From Deinococcus grandis (lineage in GTDB: Bacteria > Deinococcota > Deinococci > Deinococcales > Deinococcaceae): 64,000 bases of DNA. Location: positions 381,501-445,500 of the forward strand of contig NZ_BCMS01000001.1 in NCBI RefSeq assembly GCF_001485435.1, in the 5' to 3' direction. The notes under the pieces are model-generated. The model did not search any database. It was not told the DNA's origin and saw only the letters and a list, made by a program, of their open reading frames with translations. The translations under genes were made by a program, and so were the position numbers. Below are positions 40,526 through 48,877 of this stretch, piece by piece. The first letter of the stretch is position 1; the number at the start of each line of letters is the position of its first letter.

Positions 40526-41565
40526 TGCGCGCGCTGATCAACCTCACGCTGCTGGCCCTGCTGGCGGGCGCCGGGTACGTGGCCGTCACCCAGCCGGACG
40601 CCCTGCCGCTGCGGCTGCCCTGGACCCAGCCGGAGGCGACCGACCCGGCCCAGCCCGCCCCGCCCGCGACCGGGGACCCCCTCCAGAACCTGGGTGACAC
40701 CGCGCTGAAGGCCGCCGTGGCCCGCAACCCCATCAGCATTCAGGCCCTCAAGACCCGCGAGTATCCGGGCAGCCTCCTGACCGTCCGGCAGACCCTGGCG
40801 GCGGGTGAGAATTACACCCGGCAGGTCGTGAGCTACCAGTCCGAGGGGCTGCGGATCAACGCGCTGCTGACCGTCCCGCGCGGCACGCCGCCGCAGGGCG
40901 GGTGGCCCGCCATCGTGTTCAACCACGGGTACATCCCACCCGCCGAGTACCGCACCACCGAACGCTACGTGGCGTACCAGGACGCCTTTGCCCGCGCGGG
41001 CTTCGTCACCCTGAAAAGCGACTACCGCGGGCACGGCAGCAGCGAGGGACAGGCGCGCGGCGGGTACGACGACCCCGGCTACACCGTGGACGTCCTGAAC
41101 GCCGCCGCCAGCCTCCGGCGCGACCCGCGCGTGAACCCCGACCGCCTGGGCCTGTGGGGGCACTCCATGGGCGGGCAGCTGAGCCTGAAAGCCATGATCG
41201 TCGACCCCCGCCTGAAAGCCGCGTCGCTGTGGGCGGGCGTGATCGCCAGCTACGACGTCCTGGCGACCGACTGGAACCCACCCCCCGGCGAGAAACGCAC
41301 CCTGGACGCCGTCAACCGCCGCTACCTGCGCCTGCTGAGCCCCAACGCGTACCTGCGGGAACTGAACGGGCGGCCCATCCAGCTGCACCACGGCACGAAC
41401 GACAAAGACGTCCCGTACTCGTTCCAGAAGAACCTCGCGGACGACCTGAGAAACGCCGGACAGGGCGTGGACGCCTACCGCTACGACGGCGACAACCACA
41501 ACCTCTCCGGGAACCTCCGCACGGCGCTGAACCGCAGCGTGCAGTTCTTCAAGGAGAACCTGTAG
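40525..41565 (+). CDS. Alpha/beta hydrolase (prolyl-oligopeptidase-like), second of a tandem pair
   Basis: 346 residues. An N-terminal helix (LINLTLLALLAGAGYVAV) serves as a signal or membrane anchor, followed by a Pro-rich linker and the same hydrolase domain as the neighbour, with Ser214 in GHSMGG, LHHGTNDKDVPYSF and YDGDNHNLSGN. It arose by tandem duplication and has diverged most in its N-terminal anchor and lid. It ends three bases before the convergent nitroreductase gene. Confidence 0.87.
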   Translation: MRALINLTLLALLAGAGYVAVTQPDALPLRLPWTQPEATDPAQPAPPATGDPLQNLGDTALKAAVARNPISIQALKTREYPGSLLTVRQTLAAGENYTRQVVSYQSEGLRINALLTVPRGTPPQGGWPAIVFNHGYIPPAEYRTTERYVAYQDAFARAGFVTLKSDYRGHGSSEGQARGGYDDPGYTVDVLNAAASLRRDPRVNPDRLGLWGHSMGGQLSLKAMIVDPRLKAASLWAGVIASYDVLATDWNPPPGEKRTLDAVNRRYLRLLSPNAYLRELNGRPIQLHHGTNDKDVPYSFQKNLADDLRNAGQGVDAYRYDGDNHNLSGNLRTALNRSVQFFKENL

Positions 41566-41568
41566 GGG

Positions 41569-42174
41569 TCACTCCACCCAGGTGACCTTGTCCGCCAGTG
41601 GCGCGCGGTTCGCGGACGGCAACTCGGCCGCCGGGTAGCCCAGCACCAGCAGCCCCAGCAGCTTCGGCGCGCCCAGCGCCTGCGCCGCCACCGGACTGAC
41701 CATCACCGGGCCGCTCACCCACTTCCCGACCAGCCCGAACGCCGTCGCCGCCAGCCACATGTTCTGCGCCGCGCAGGCCAGAGCCGCCTGTTCCTCCCAC
41801 TCGGGCATCTTCGGTTTCTCGGGCATGTGCAGTTCCAGGCTGATCCACAGCGGGGCCCGCCACGCCCGGGCGCGCTGCGCCTCCAGCGCCGATTCGCTGT
41901 CCCGGTCGGGCGCGCTGCCCGCCGCGTAGGCCTGCGCGAACACCTCCGCCAGCCTCGCGCGGCCCGCAGCTGTGAACACCGTGAAGCGCCACGGCTCGGT
42001 GCGCCCGTGATTCGGCGCCCAGATCCCCGCCTCCAGAATCGCTTCCACCACCTCACGGGGCACCGCGTCCGGCCTCAGCAGACCAATATCCACCGTGCGG
42101 CGCGCACGGATCACGTCCAGCACCGTCAGGGCAGCGGGGGGAAAGGCGGCAGGGTTAGCAGTCACAGCGTTCAT
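41569..42174 (-). CDS. Nitroreductase-family FMN oxidoreductase
   Basis: 201 residues. VLDVIRARRTVDIG is the N-terminal FMN phosphate-binding pattern (RRTxR type with a shifted last Arg), WAPNHGRTEPWRFTVF is the FMN-binding core, and ACAAQNMWLAATAFGLVGKW and GYPAAELPSANR fit family ends. It acts as a homodimer using NAD(P)H and could reduce nitro compounds or quinones; the true substrate is unknown. Confidence 0.88.
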   Translation of the reverse strand: MNAVTANPAAFPPAALTVLDVIRARRTVDIGLLRPDAVPREVVEAILEAGIWAPNHGRTEPWRFTVFTAAGRARLAEVFAQAYAAGSAPDRDSESALEAQRARAWRAPLWISLELHMPEKPKMPEWEEQAALACAAQNMWLAATAFGLVGKWVSGPVMVSPVAAQALGAPKLLGLLVLGYPAAELPSANRAPLADKVTWVE

Positions 42175-42211
42175 GCCCGCATGATGCCGCGCCCCGCACT
42201 GCCCCGTACGC

Positions 42212-42790
42212 CTACCGTCCCAGTTTGGCGTGCAGCTGTCCGTTCAGACCGTACTCCCACCACGCGAACACCAGGGCCGCCGCGCCCACGAACAACGGCA
42301 GGATCAGCTCCGGCCGCGACGAGTTCACACCCTGAGCTGCCGCCAGCATCACGGCATTCAGAAACACCAGCGCCGACGACCCCCGGAGTGCCAGCCTCTC
42401 CGGCGGCAACCGCCGCGCCAGCCACCACAACCACCCACTGCCCACCAGGCCCAGCAGCGGCAGCAACAGCGCCCAGGCCCCCACCGCCGGATTCAGCACC
42501 GACACCGCCAGCGCCCCCAGCACGCCCATCAGCAGCGGAACCCGGACCGCCCGCGCCGACCACGCCCGCGAACGCGCCGCCAGCACCTTCGCCTCGTACT
42601 CCGTCAGGTACCGCTCCCGCAACTCCGCGTTCAGGCGCGCCGGATCACCCAGCGCCCTCAGCACCGCCTCCACAGGCTCGCCCCCCTCCAGCATGTCCTG
42701 CGCGTGCCCCAGGTACTCGGCCCGCAGCCGCGCCGCGACCTCCGGCGCCAGCCCCGACAGGGTCACGGTCAGCCAGTCGTGCAGGGTCAC
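42212..42790 (-). CDS. HAAS/DUF1700-like membrane protein
   Basis: 192 residues starting at GTG, overlapping the preceding stop (GTGA). An N-terminal helical domain (EVAARLRAEYLGHAQDMLEGGEPVEAVLRALGDPARL in parts) is of the HAAS type: alpha-helical regions with xxYLxHxxD and a short LGDP turn, seen in PadR-linked proteins. Four hydrophobic helices follow. Its function is unknown; such proteins are commonly found downstream of PadR repressors. Confidence 0.72.
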   Translation of the reverse strand: MTLHDWLTVTLSGLAPEVAARLRAEYLGHAQDMLEGGEPVEAVLRALGDPARLNAELRERYLTEYEAKVLAARSRAWSARAVRVPLLMGVLGALAVSVLNPAVGAWALLLPLLGLVGSGWLWWLARRLPPERLALRGSSALVFLNAVMLAAAQGVNSSRPELILPLFVGAAALVFAWWEYGLNGQLHAKLGR

Positions 42791-43467
42791 GCTGTCTCCG
42801 CGCCGAGTTTGCGGCTGGCGTTCACGGCGAGCGAGAGTCGCCAGATATGGAAGGATAAGCAGCTCAGGGCAACCCAGAAGGCGGGTTCGCGGGTCCAGGC
42901 GATCAGTCGGTCGGGGGTCAGGGTGCCGGTGTGCAGGAACCACAGCGCGGCCACCAGACCGGCCATGAGGGCGCCGCCGAGGGGCTCGGTCAGCCAGTAC
43001 GCAGCGGCGCGTCGGGTGGGGGGCAGCGGTCGGGACAGCACCCACCAGCGCAGCAGGGCCAGGGCGGTCAGGATGCCCACGCTCAGCAGGAAGGGGGTGA
43101 CGGCTTCGCCGCGCCGCAGGTCCGGCAGTGCGGCGACCGTCAGGCCAGCTATCGGGGCGGACGCCGACCACAGGCTGCCGCCCAAGCTGAGGTGTCGGGG
43201 GGGCAGGCGGCTGGCGTCCCGGACGGTCAGGTGGGTGCGCCGCAGTTCGCGGTTGGCGGTGTGCGCGGAGCCCCAGCGGCGCAGGATGTCGGTGTGGGTC
43301 AGGTCGGGCTGGCCCGCGAGGGTGTCCTGAAGGTGGTTCAGGTAGTCGTGGCGGACGCGGCGGGCGGCTTCGGAGGTCAGGCCGTCGGTGGCGACCTCCA
43401 GCCACTCCGCGACGGTCCGGGGAGGCTGGAGGCGGGGACTGAGCAGGCTGCGGAGTTCGCCGGTCAT
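42787..43467 (-). CDS. HAAS/permease-prefix-like membrane protein
   Basis: 226 residues. The N-terminal ~75 residues (TAEWLEVATDGL-type start, RRVRHDYLNHLQDTLAGQ, ILRRWGSAHTANRELRR) match the helical HAAS/permease-prefix region of the following gene. Several transmembrane helices follow (LLSVGILTALALLRWWVL, GALMAGLVAALWFLHTG). Its start overlaps the PadR stop by four bases. The operon reads PadR, this protein, then the second HAAS protein. Confidence 0.72.
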   Translation of the reverse strand: MTGELRSLLSPRLQPPRTVAEWLEVATDGLTSEAARRVRHDYLNHLQDTLAGQPDLTHTDILRRWGSAHTANRELRRTHLTVRDASRLPPRHLSLGGSLWSASAPIAGLTVAALPDLRRGEAVTPFLLSVGILTALALLRWWVLSRPLPPTRRAAAYWLTEPLGGALMAGLVAALWFLHTGTLTPDRLIAWTREPAFWVALSCLSFHIWRLSLAVNASRKLGAETA

Positions 43468-43778
43468 GCCTTCCCTCCCAGCACGGCCTGCACGGCGCCG
43501 ACCTGGGCCTGCCAGTCGCGGCGGGTGCGGGCCAGGGCGGCGCGGCCCTTGTCGGTCAGGCGGTATTCGCGGCGGGTGCGGCCCGCGACCTCGTGTTCCT
43601 GGCTCTCGATGAGCCCCTCGGCTTCCAGGGCGTGCAGGGCGGGGTAGAGGGTGCCTTCGCGGGCGCGCAGGAGGCCTTCGCTGCGGGTGTTGATGGCCTG
43701 GGCGATGGCATAGCCGTGTTCAGGCTGGCGCCCCAGGACGGCCAGGATGAGCAGGCGGAGTTGCTCGCGGGCGTTCAT
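43464..43778 (-). CDS. PadR-family transcriptional regulator
   Basis: 104 residues from ATG 43778. The winged-helix N-domain reads LRLLILAVLGRQPEHGYAIAQ, SEGLLRAREGTLYPALHALE and GLIESQEHEVAGRTRREYRLT, typical of PadR. A short C-terminal helix is the dimerisation element. It probably represses its own operon, since the 12-bp inverted repeat at 43783-43828 lies just before the start codon. It is followed by two HAAS membrane proteins with overlapping starts. Confidence 0.9.
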   Translation of the reverse strand: MNAREQLRLLILAVLGRQPEHGYAIAQAINTRSEGLLRAREGTLYPALHALEAEGLIESQEHEVAGRTRREYRLTDKGRAALARTRRDWQAQVGAVQAVLGGKA

Positions 43779-43782
43779 GTCT

Positions 43783-43828
43783 GCACGATACCTCTGATTT
43801 CGATGCATCTCAAGCCGAGGTATCGTGC
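43783..43828. promoter_or_regulatory. Perfect 12-bp inverted repeat before padR
   Basis: GCACGATACCTC (43783-43794) and GAGGTATCGTGC (43817-43828) are exact inverted repeats separated by 22 bases that include the smaller palindrome ATGCAT. They lie 5 bases upstream of the padR start codon and 7 bases beyond the tatD stop. Likely the PadR operator; a hairpin or terminator role for tatD is the alternative, but no T-run follows. Confidence 0.6.
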
Positions 43829-43835
43829 TGTGCGG

Positions 43836-44606
43836 TCAGGCGGTAGGCAGCCCGTACGCGCGGCGGGTGTTCGCGTCGGTCGCGGCCTCCAGTTCGGCGG
43901 AGTCCAGGCCGCGCAGGGCCGCGATGAACTGCAGGGTGTGGCGCACGTAACCGGGTCGGTTGGGTTTGCCGCGTTTCGGGACGGGCGCCAGGAAGGGTGC
44001 GTCGGTTTCCAGCAGCATCCGCGTCAGGGGCAGGTCGCGGGCGGCTGCCTGGATCTCCTGTGCGTTCTTGTACGTCGTGTTTCCCGCGAACCCGAAGTAC
44101 GTGTGCTCGCCCCGCTCCAGGCCGAACCGTAGCAGCCCGGCGTGCCCGCTGAAGCAGTGGAGGATGACCGGTACGTCCGGCCACGCCCGCAGCACGTCCA
44201 TCACGCCCCGGTGCGCGCTGTCCTGCCCGGCCTTATCGCGGGTGTGAATGACCAGGACCTTCCCGCTGCGCCGCGCGAGGTCCAGCTGCCACTCGAACGC
44301 CGACACCTGCGCGGCGCGTTTCGTGTCGTCCCAGTAGTCGTCCAGGCCACTCTCGCCGATGCCGACCACGCGCGGGTGCCCGGCGAGCGCCTCGATCTGC
44401 GCGCGGGCCTCCGGACTGTCCTCGTCCGTATCGGTGGGGTGCAGACCCACCGTCGCGAACACGTCCCCGAACTGCTCGGCCAGCGCCACCGCGTTCCGCG
44501 CGTGCTCGGGGCTCGCGCCGATGCAGACCATGGCACTCAGGCCCAGCTCGCCGCGCGCGCCCGCCGGGTCGTCGATGTAATCCAGGTGCGTGTGCGAATC
44601 GATCAT
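43836..44606 (-). CDS. tatD: TatD-family metal-dependent hydrolase (deoxyribonuclease)
   Basis: 256 residues from ATG 44606, beginning MIDSHTHLDY with metal ligands His5 and His7. GIGESGLDDYWD supplies the bridging glutamate, VIHTRDK and VILHCFSG the later histidines, and LLETDAPFLAPVP the final aspartate. TatD enzymes are 3'-to-5' nucleases linked to DNA repair and turnover. An upstream in-frame Met would add 19 basic residues that are not conserved in the family. Confidence 0.92.
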   Translation of the reverse strand: MIDSHTHLDYIDDPAGARGELGLSAMVCIGASPEHARNAVALAEQFGDVFATVGLHPTDTDEDSPEARAQIEALAGHPRVVGIGESGLDDYWDDTKRAAQVSAFEWQLDLARRSGKVLVIHTRDKAGQDSAHRGVMDVLRAWPDVPVILHCFSGHAGLLRFGLERGEHTYFGFAGNTTYKNAQEIQAAARDLPLTRMLLETDAPFLAPVPKRGKPNRPGYVRHTLQFIAALRGLDSAELEAATDANTRRAYGLPTA

Positions 44607-44680
44607 GCCGCCCAGCCTAGCGCCGCGCCGCCGCGGCTCCCACCTGCGCCCCATCACTCTCATGAGACCCGCGCGCTAAA

Positions 44681-45295
44681 GTGCGACCCGTGCAGAAAGT
44701 CGGTTTGTACGCGCTGCTGGGCATCATGGCGTTCGCCCTGATCTTCGCCCTGCTGCCCACCCCGGGCCTCGACGCCAGCCAGTCCGGCGCGCGGCTCAGC
44801 GGCGTGCAGCTCCGCCTGTACCCGTCCGGCGACGTCAACGCCACCTGGAGTTTCAGGGCCGCCGACGTACGCAACGACCCCCTGAACGGCCTGACCACCC
44901 TGACCGGCATCACCGAAGGACAACGGCTCCTGAAAGAACAGGTGCAGGGCCGCTTCACGGGCCGCGAGATTCTGGACGCCACCCTGGCCACCCCGGAGCT
45001 GACCATCGACGCGCAGGACACCATGACCACCCGTCAGGCCCGCATCACCCTGGTGCAGCAGTGTGCCGACATCGACCTGAGGGGCACCGAGCAGACCCCC
45101 GTGAAGATCGAACAGGGCCAGGGCTTCAGCGCGACGGAAGCGAAGATCGACTCCACCAGCCTGACCGGCACCATCCGCGACCTGAAGATGACCTTCGGCT
45201 TCAGCATCCTGGATTCCTCGCCGAATTCCAGATACTCCGTTCCGCTTGACCCGACCGAGACCTGCCGCGACGGCAAGCGCGTCCCCCTCACCTGA
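44681..45295 (+). CDS. LptC-like membrane-anchored protein
   Basis: 204 residues starting at GTG 44681; a second GTG three codons later is equally possible. A single N-terminal helix (VGLYALLGIMAFALIFALL) is followed by a periplasm-facing beta-rich domain. That domain repeats strands such as LRLYPSGDVNATWSFRAADV, TLATPELTIDAQDTMTTRQA and GFSATEAKIDSTSLTG, resembling the LptC/OstA beta-jellyroll. In LPS-making bacteria LptC bridges the ABC transporter to LptA. It leads a three-gene run of OstA-like proteins. Confidence 0.62.
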   Translation: MRPVQKVGLYALLGIMAFALIFALLPTPGLDASQSGARLSGVQLRLYPSGDVNATWSFRAADVRNDPLNGLTTLTGITEGQRLLKEQVQGRFTGREILDATLATPELTIDAQDTMTTRQARITLVQQCADIDLRGTEQTPVKIEQGQGFSATEAKIDSTSLTGTIRDLKMTFGFSILDSSPNSRYSVPLDPTETCRDGKRVPLT

Positions 45296-45314
45296 TCCCG
45301 TCAAGGAGACCCCC

Positions 45315-46202
45315 ATGAAGAAAACGACCTCACTGCTGGCCCTCCTCGCCCTGACCGCCCCCGTCCTCGCCCAGACCGACGCGGGCAAACGCCTCATCAC
45401 CATCGAGGGCGCCCCGCGTGGCGACGTCCGCAACGGACCCCTGACCTTCACCGGAAACCCCGTCAAGGCCAAGGTCAGCACCCTGAACATCGAGGCCTCC
45501 CAGGCCGTCCTAACCGCCCCCAAGGGCACCGCGCTGATCGAGGCGAAAGGCAAGCGCACCACTGACTTCACCGGGAACGTCAAGGTCACCCGCGGCCGCC
45601 TGACCGCCACCGGGAACGCCCTCGCGTACAGCGAGGCCACCGGGCAGGGCGTCCTGAACGGCAGCGCCAGCGCCACCTTCACGCCCGACAAGACCGACGG
45701 GGACACCGTGACCATCAAGGCCGCGCAGATGAGCCTCGACGTGGACAACGACCGCTCCACCAGCACGGGCGGCGTGACCCTCTCCAACGGCACCCAGAGC
45801 GGCAAGGCCGACAAGCTCGTGTTCGACGAGCAGCGCGAACTGGCCCTCCTGACCGGCACGCCCAGCCTCACCCGCGCCGCCAGGGGCAGCCAGAAGGAAC
45901 TGATCATCACCGGGCAGGAAGTCCGCGCGCTCACCAAGACCAAGACGCTGTACGTGCGCGGGGGCGTGAAACTCGTGCAGGGCACCACCACCACCACCGG
46001 GGACGCCGTGTACTACGACGACAGGAAGAATGTCGCGTACGTCGTCGGGAACGCCGTCAGCGTGGACAGCAAGAGCAAGGTGACCGTCAAGGCCCCGGCC
46101 AGCGGCTACCTGGAGCAGCGCACCGACCTGGCCCGCGTGCGCGCCCTGAACTCGGCGTACAAGATCCCCACCGATCAGTTCAAGCTCACCGGCGAGAAGT
46201 AA
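45315..46202 (+). CDS. OstA/LptA-like secreted protein
   Basis: 295 residues from ATG 45315. A signal peptide (TTSLLALLALTAPVLAQ) is followed by repeated OstA motifs: VRNGPLTFTGNPVKAK, NIEASQAVLTAPKGTALIEAK, DFTGNVKVTRGRLTATGNAL and VYYDDRKNVAYVVGNAV. It looks able to form the twisted beta-jellyroll bridge known from LptA. Deinococcus lacks classic lipid A-based LPS, so the cargo must be something else. It is 19 bases after the LptC-like gene, with AGGAG in front of the ATG. Confidence 0.8.
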   Translation: MKKTTSLLALLALTAPVLAQTDAGKRLITIEGAPRGDVRNGPLTFTGNPVKAKVSTLNIEASQAVLTAPKGTALIEAKGKRTTDFTGNVKVTRGRLTATGNALAYSEATGQGVLNGSASATFTPDKTDGDTVTIKAAQMSLDVDNDRSTSTGGVTLSNGTQSGKADKLVFDEQRELALLTGTPSLTRAARGSQKELIITGQEVRALTKTKTLYVRGGVKLVQGTTTTTGDAVYYDDRKNVAYVVGNAVSVDSKSKVTVKAPASGYLEQRTDLARVRALNSAYKIPTDQFKLTGEK

Positions 46203-46212
46203 ACTCCCTGGT

Positions 46213-47277
46213 ATGCCCCGCTCCCGCCTGACTGCCGCGTTCCTGACCGCGCTGCTCTGTGGCGGGAGCGTCCTGACGATCGCCCTGGCGCAGCAGAATC
46301 CCACCCAGCCGCCCGCGCAGGGACAGACGCCGGGTGGTGCACCCGATCAGGACGTGCCCGCCACGGAGTTCGGTGAGGCCCAGGCGGAGCAATCCAGCCT
46401 GACGCTCGTGCGCCGCAGCGAGAAGGACGGCAAGGATCGCCAGATCGTCATCGTGAAGTCCGGCACCAGCGATACGACCGGCGTCTTCGCGATCTGCGGC
46501 CCGCAGGACGGCGAGCCGGAGGACGCCCCGAACATCGCCGTCTTCAGCGAGACCGGTGCGGGTGGCGTGCAGATCACCATCGACAAGAACGTGATCCGCG
46601 TGCCGCTGGCGGTCGTCACCCAGTTGCCCCCCAAAGAGGGGCAGGAGGGCAGTGACGGGCGCGTGGAGGCCAGCGCCGGAGCCGCCCGCTTCTTGGACGA
46701 GGCTCCCGAGGGGAAGACGGACCGCCTGAGCCGCTGCGCCGTCGAGGCCACGCCCCGGGCCGCGCCGGACACCGTGGTCGTCACGCAGGGCCGCACGGAA
46801 CTGAAAGGGCAGAAGCTGGTGTACGACAGCGCCGACGGGATCGCCCGCATTGACGGGCCGGTGACCTTCAGGCGCAGCAGCGATAGGGACCCCCTGACCG
46901 GGAAGAGTGACCGCATCGAGGTCAGCGTGGACGACGAGAAGACCACCCTGGTCGGGAACGTCGAACTGAAGTCCAGCGGGGGCCGCACCAGCCGCGCCGC
47001 GAGGGTCGAGTACGACGACACCCGCAACGTCGCGCGGCTGTACGGCACCGCCGAGCAGCCCGCCGAGAGCGTGCAGGGCGGCGACACGCTGCGCGCCGGG
47101 GTGATCGTGTACGACCTCGACCGGAACGAGGTGTACGCCGAGAAGGCCGAGGGCGGCACCATCACCGGCGAATTCGTCGACGGTGAGGAGGGGAGTGGGG
47201 CGGCCACGTCCGCCGCACCGACGAATCCCGCCGCACCGACGACCCCCGTAGCACCGACGACCCCGCCGCGCCCCTGA
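46213..47277 (+). CDS. OstA/LptA-like secreted protein with low-complexity C-terminus
   Basis: 354 residues. Signal peptide LTALLCGGSVLTIALAQ. The last two thirds carry OstA-type strands (VVTQGRTELKGQKLVYDSAD, ARIDGPVTFRRSSDRDPLTGKSDR, TLVGNVELKSSGGRTSRAA, VEYDDTRNVARLYGTAE). The C-terminus is a Thr/Pro/Ala tail (TNPAAPTTPVAPTTPPRP). The first third is acidic and poorly conserved. It is the third gene of the operon, ten bases after the second, and its TGA stop is the target repeat of mobile copy R6. Confidence 0.78.
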   Translation: MPRSRLTAAFLTALLCGGSVLTIALAQQNPTQPPAQGQTPGGAPDQDVPATEFGEAQAEQSSLTLVRRSEKDGKDRQIVIVKSGTSDTTGVFAICGPQDGEPEDAPNIAVFSETGAGGVQITIDKNVIRVPLAVVTQLPPKEGQEGSDGRVEASAGAARFLDEAPEGKTDRLSRCAVEATPRAAPDTVVVTQGRTELKGQKLVYDSADGIARIDGPVTFRRSSDRDPLTGKSDRIEVSVDDEKTTLVGNVELKSSGGRTSRAARVEYDDTRNVARLYGTAEQPAESVQGGDTLRAGVIVYDLDRNEVYAEKAEGGTITGEFVDGEEGSGAATSAAPTNPAAPTTPVAPTTPPRP

Positions 47278-47411
47278 TACGGACTCCGATTGAATGGGCT
47301 GCGAAGACCATTCAATCCGAGCGGATGCGAGGAGGAGAGCAACGGGTTCCGGACGTGGAGTTAACAGATCGGTGGTGTTCCGATCTGTTAACGGAACAAA
47401 CGGAATCCGTA
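47278..47411 (-). mobile_element. MITE-like palindromic repeat, copy R6 (reverse)
   Basis: The ends are TACGGACTCCG and CGGAATCCGTA, flanked by TGA at 47275-47277 and 47412-47414. Hairpins: GATTGAATGG/CCATTCAATC and AACAGATCGG/CCGATCTGTT. The left TGA is the stop codon of the OstA-like gene; the convergent ldh ends 19 bases beyond the right TGA. Confidence 0.88.
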
Positions 47412-47432
47412 TGAGGTCGTCCCGGCGGGGGG

Positions 47433-48347
47433 TCAGGTGTCCAGGGCCTGGCGGGCCTTCCGGAGCACCTCGGCGCTGCGGTGCAGGGCGTCCTGCTCGT
47501 CCGGGGTCAGGGCGGGCAGGACGGTGTCCAGCACCCCGGTGCGGCCCAGGATGCGTGGCACGCTGAGGCTCACGCCGAACGCGGGGGTGGGGGCGCTGAC
47601 GGTCAGGACGGCGCGGCGGTCGCCCAGGATGCGCTCGGTGATGCGCGCCAGGGCCGCGCCGATCCCGTAGTACGTGGCGCGTTTCCCGCCGATGATCTGC
47701 GCGGCGGCCTCCCGCGTGTCCCGTTCGATCTGCGCGCGGATCCCGGGCGTCCACGGGAGGTCCCGGGCGTCCATGAACGCCGCGACGGGCAGCCCGGCGA
47801 CGGTGGCGGTACTCCAGGCGACGACCTCGCTGTCGCCGTGCTCGCCGAGGACGTAGCCGTGGACGTGCGTGGCGTCCACCCCGGCGTGCGCGGCGATCAG
47901 GTGCCTGAACCGCGCGGAGTCCAGCACGGTGCCCGAGCCGATCACGGCGTGGTCCGGGGCCAGGGTGACGCTCAGGTCCGTCAGGACGTCCACGGGGTTC
48001 GTGGCGATCAGCAGGGCGGCGCCGGGCGCCGCGGCGGCCACGCGGGGGATCAGGTCGCGGAAGATCGCGGCGTTCTTCTGCGCGAGATCCAGGCGGGACT
48101 CGCCGGGTTTCTGGTTGGCGCCTGCCGCGACGATCACCACGCCGCTGCCGTGCAGGTCCTCCAGCGGGCCGCTGCGGACGCGCGCGCCGTGGCTGACGGG
48201 CGCGGCGTGCGCGATGTCCTGCGCCTCGGCGCGGGCGCGGTCCCCGTCCAGGTCCGTCAGGAGCAGTTCGCTGCACGAGCCGCGCAGCGTCAGGGCGTAC
48301 GCGGCGGTCGCGCCGACCAGCCCGGCACCCACCACACCGACCTTCAC
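47433..48347 (-). CDS. ldh: L-lactate dehydrogenase
   Basis: 304 residues. The NAD loop GAGLVG is at 7-12, with Asp32 ending the second strand. Gln79 (NQKPGESR) gives lactate rather than malate specificity; Arg85, Arg146 (LDSARF) and His170 (GEHGDSE) form the active site. It interconverts pyruvate and lactate with NADH. The allosteric fructose-1,6-bisphosphate site cannot be judged here. It lies one base after the usp stop on the same strand, so the two are likely cotranscribed. Confidence 0.94.
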   Translation of the reverse strand: MKVGVVGAGLVGATAAYALTLRGSCSELLLTDLDGDRARAEAQDIAHAAPVSHGARVRSGPLEDLHGSGVVIVAAGANQKPGESRLDLAQKNAAIFRDLIPRVAAAAPGAALLIATNPVDVLTDLSVTLAPDHAVIGSGTVLDSARFRHLIAAHAGVDATHVHGYVLGEHGDSEVVAWSTATVAGLPVAAFMDARDLPWTPGIRAQIERDTREAAAQIIGGKRATYYGIGAALARITERILGDRRAVLTVSAPTPAFGVSLSVPRILGRTGVLDTVLPALTPDEQDALHRSAEVLRKARQALDT

Positions 48348-48348
48348 G

Positions 48349-48810
48349 TCACTGACCTGCCCGGACGGTCAGGACCGGGATGGGGCTGCGGGCCACGATC
48401 TTCTCGGCGGTGCTGCCCACGAAGAAGTGCTCGATGGCGCCCTGCGCGTGCGTGCCTACCACGATCAGGTCGGCGCCCCACGCGCGGGCGGCGTCCAGCA
48501 GGCCGGTCACGGGGTCGCCGACCATGAGTTCCTGTTCCTCGCCGGGCTGCACTTCGCGGGTCAGGCGCTGACCGTCCGCGCTTTCCAGCGTGTGCAGCAG
48601 CGTCGGGTCGGGCAGGGCGGGGGTCACGCCGCCCATCAGGTCCGGCGCGGCGGTCACGCGGGCGTCCGTGACGTGCACCAGTCGCCGGGTCGCGCCGGGA
48701 AACCGCGCGCGGGCCAGTGCCAGCGCCGCCGCCGAGGACGCCGAGAAGTCCACGCCCACCAGGACGCGCTGGAAGCCGGTGGTGCCGTGCAGGTCAGGGG
48801 AGTGGGTCAT
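48349..48810 (-). CDS. Universal stress protein (UspA family)
   Basis: 153 residues. FQRVLVGVDFSASSAAALALA opens the fold. The ATP-binding pattern G-x2-G-x9-G-S/T is visible in VVGTHAQGAIEHFFVGSTAEKIV, followed by PIPVLTVRAG. ATP-binding Usp proteins help cells survive growth arrest, starvation or oxidative stress (family knowledge). It precedes ldh in the same transcript. Confidence 0.9.
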   Translation of the reverse strand: MTHSPDLHGTTGFQRVLVGVDFSASSAAALALARARFPGATRRLVHVTDARVTAAPDLMGGVTPALPDPTLLHTLESADGQRLTREVQPGEEQELMVGDPVTGLLDAARAWGADLIVVGTHAQGAIEHFFVGSTAEKIVARSPIPVLTVRAGQ

Positions 48811-48877
48811 GTCTTTGAACCTACACCCGCGCCCACCTCCCGCCCGGAGCGCATGAAGATCGGGTGAAGACGGCCGC

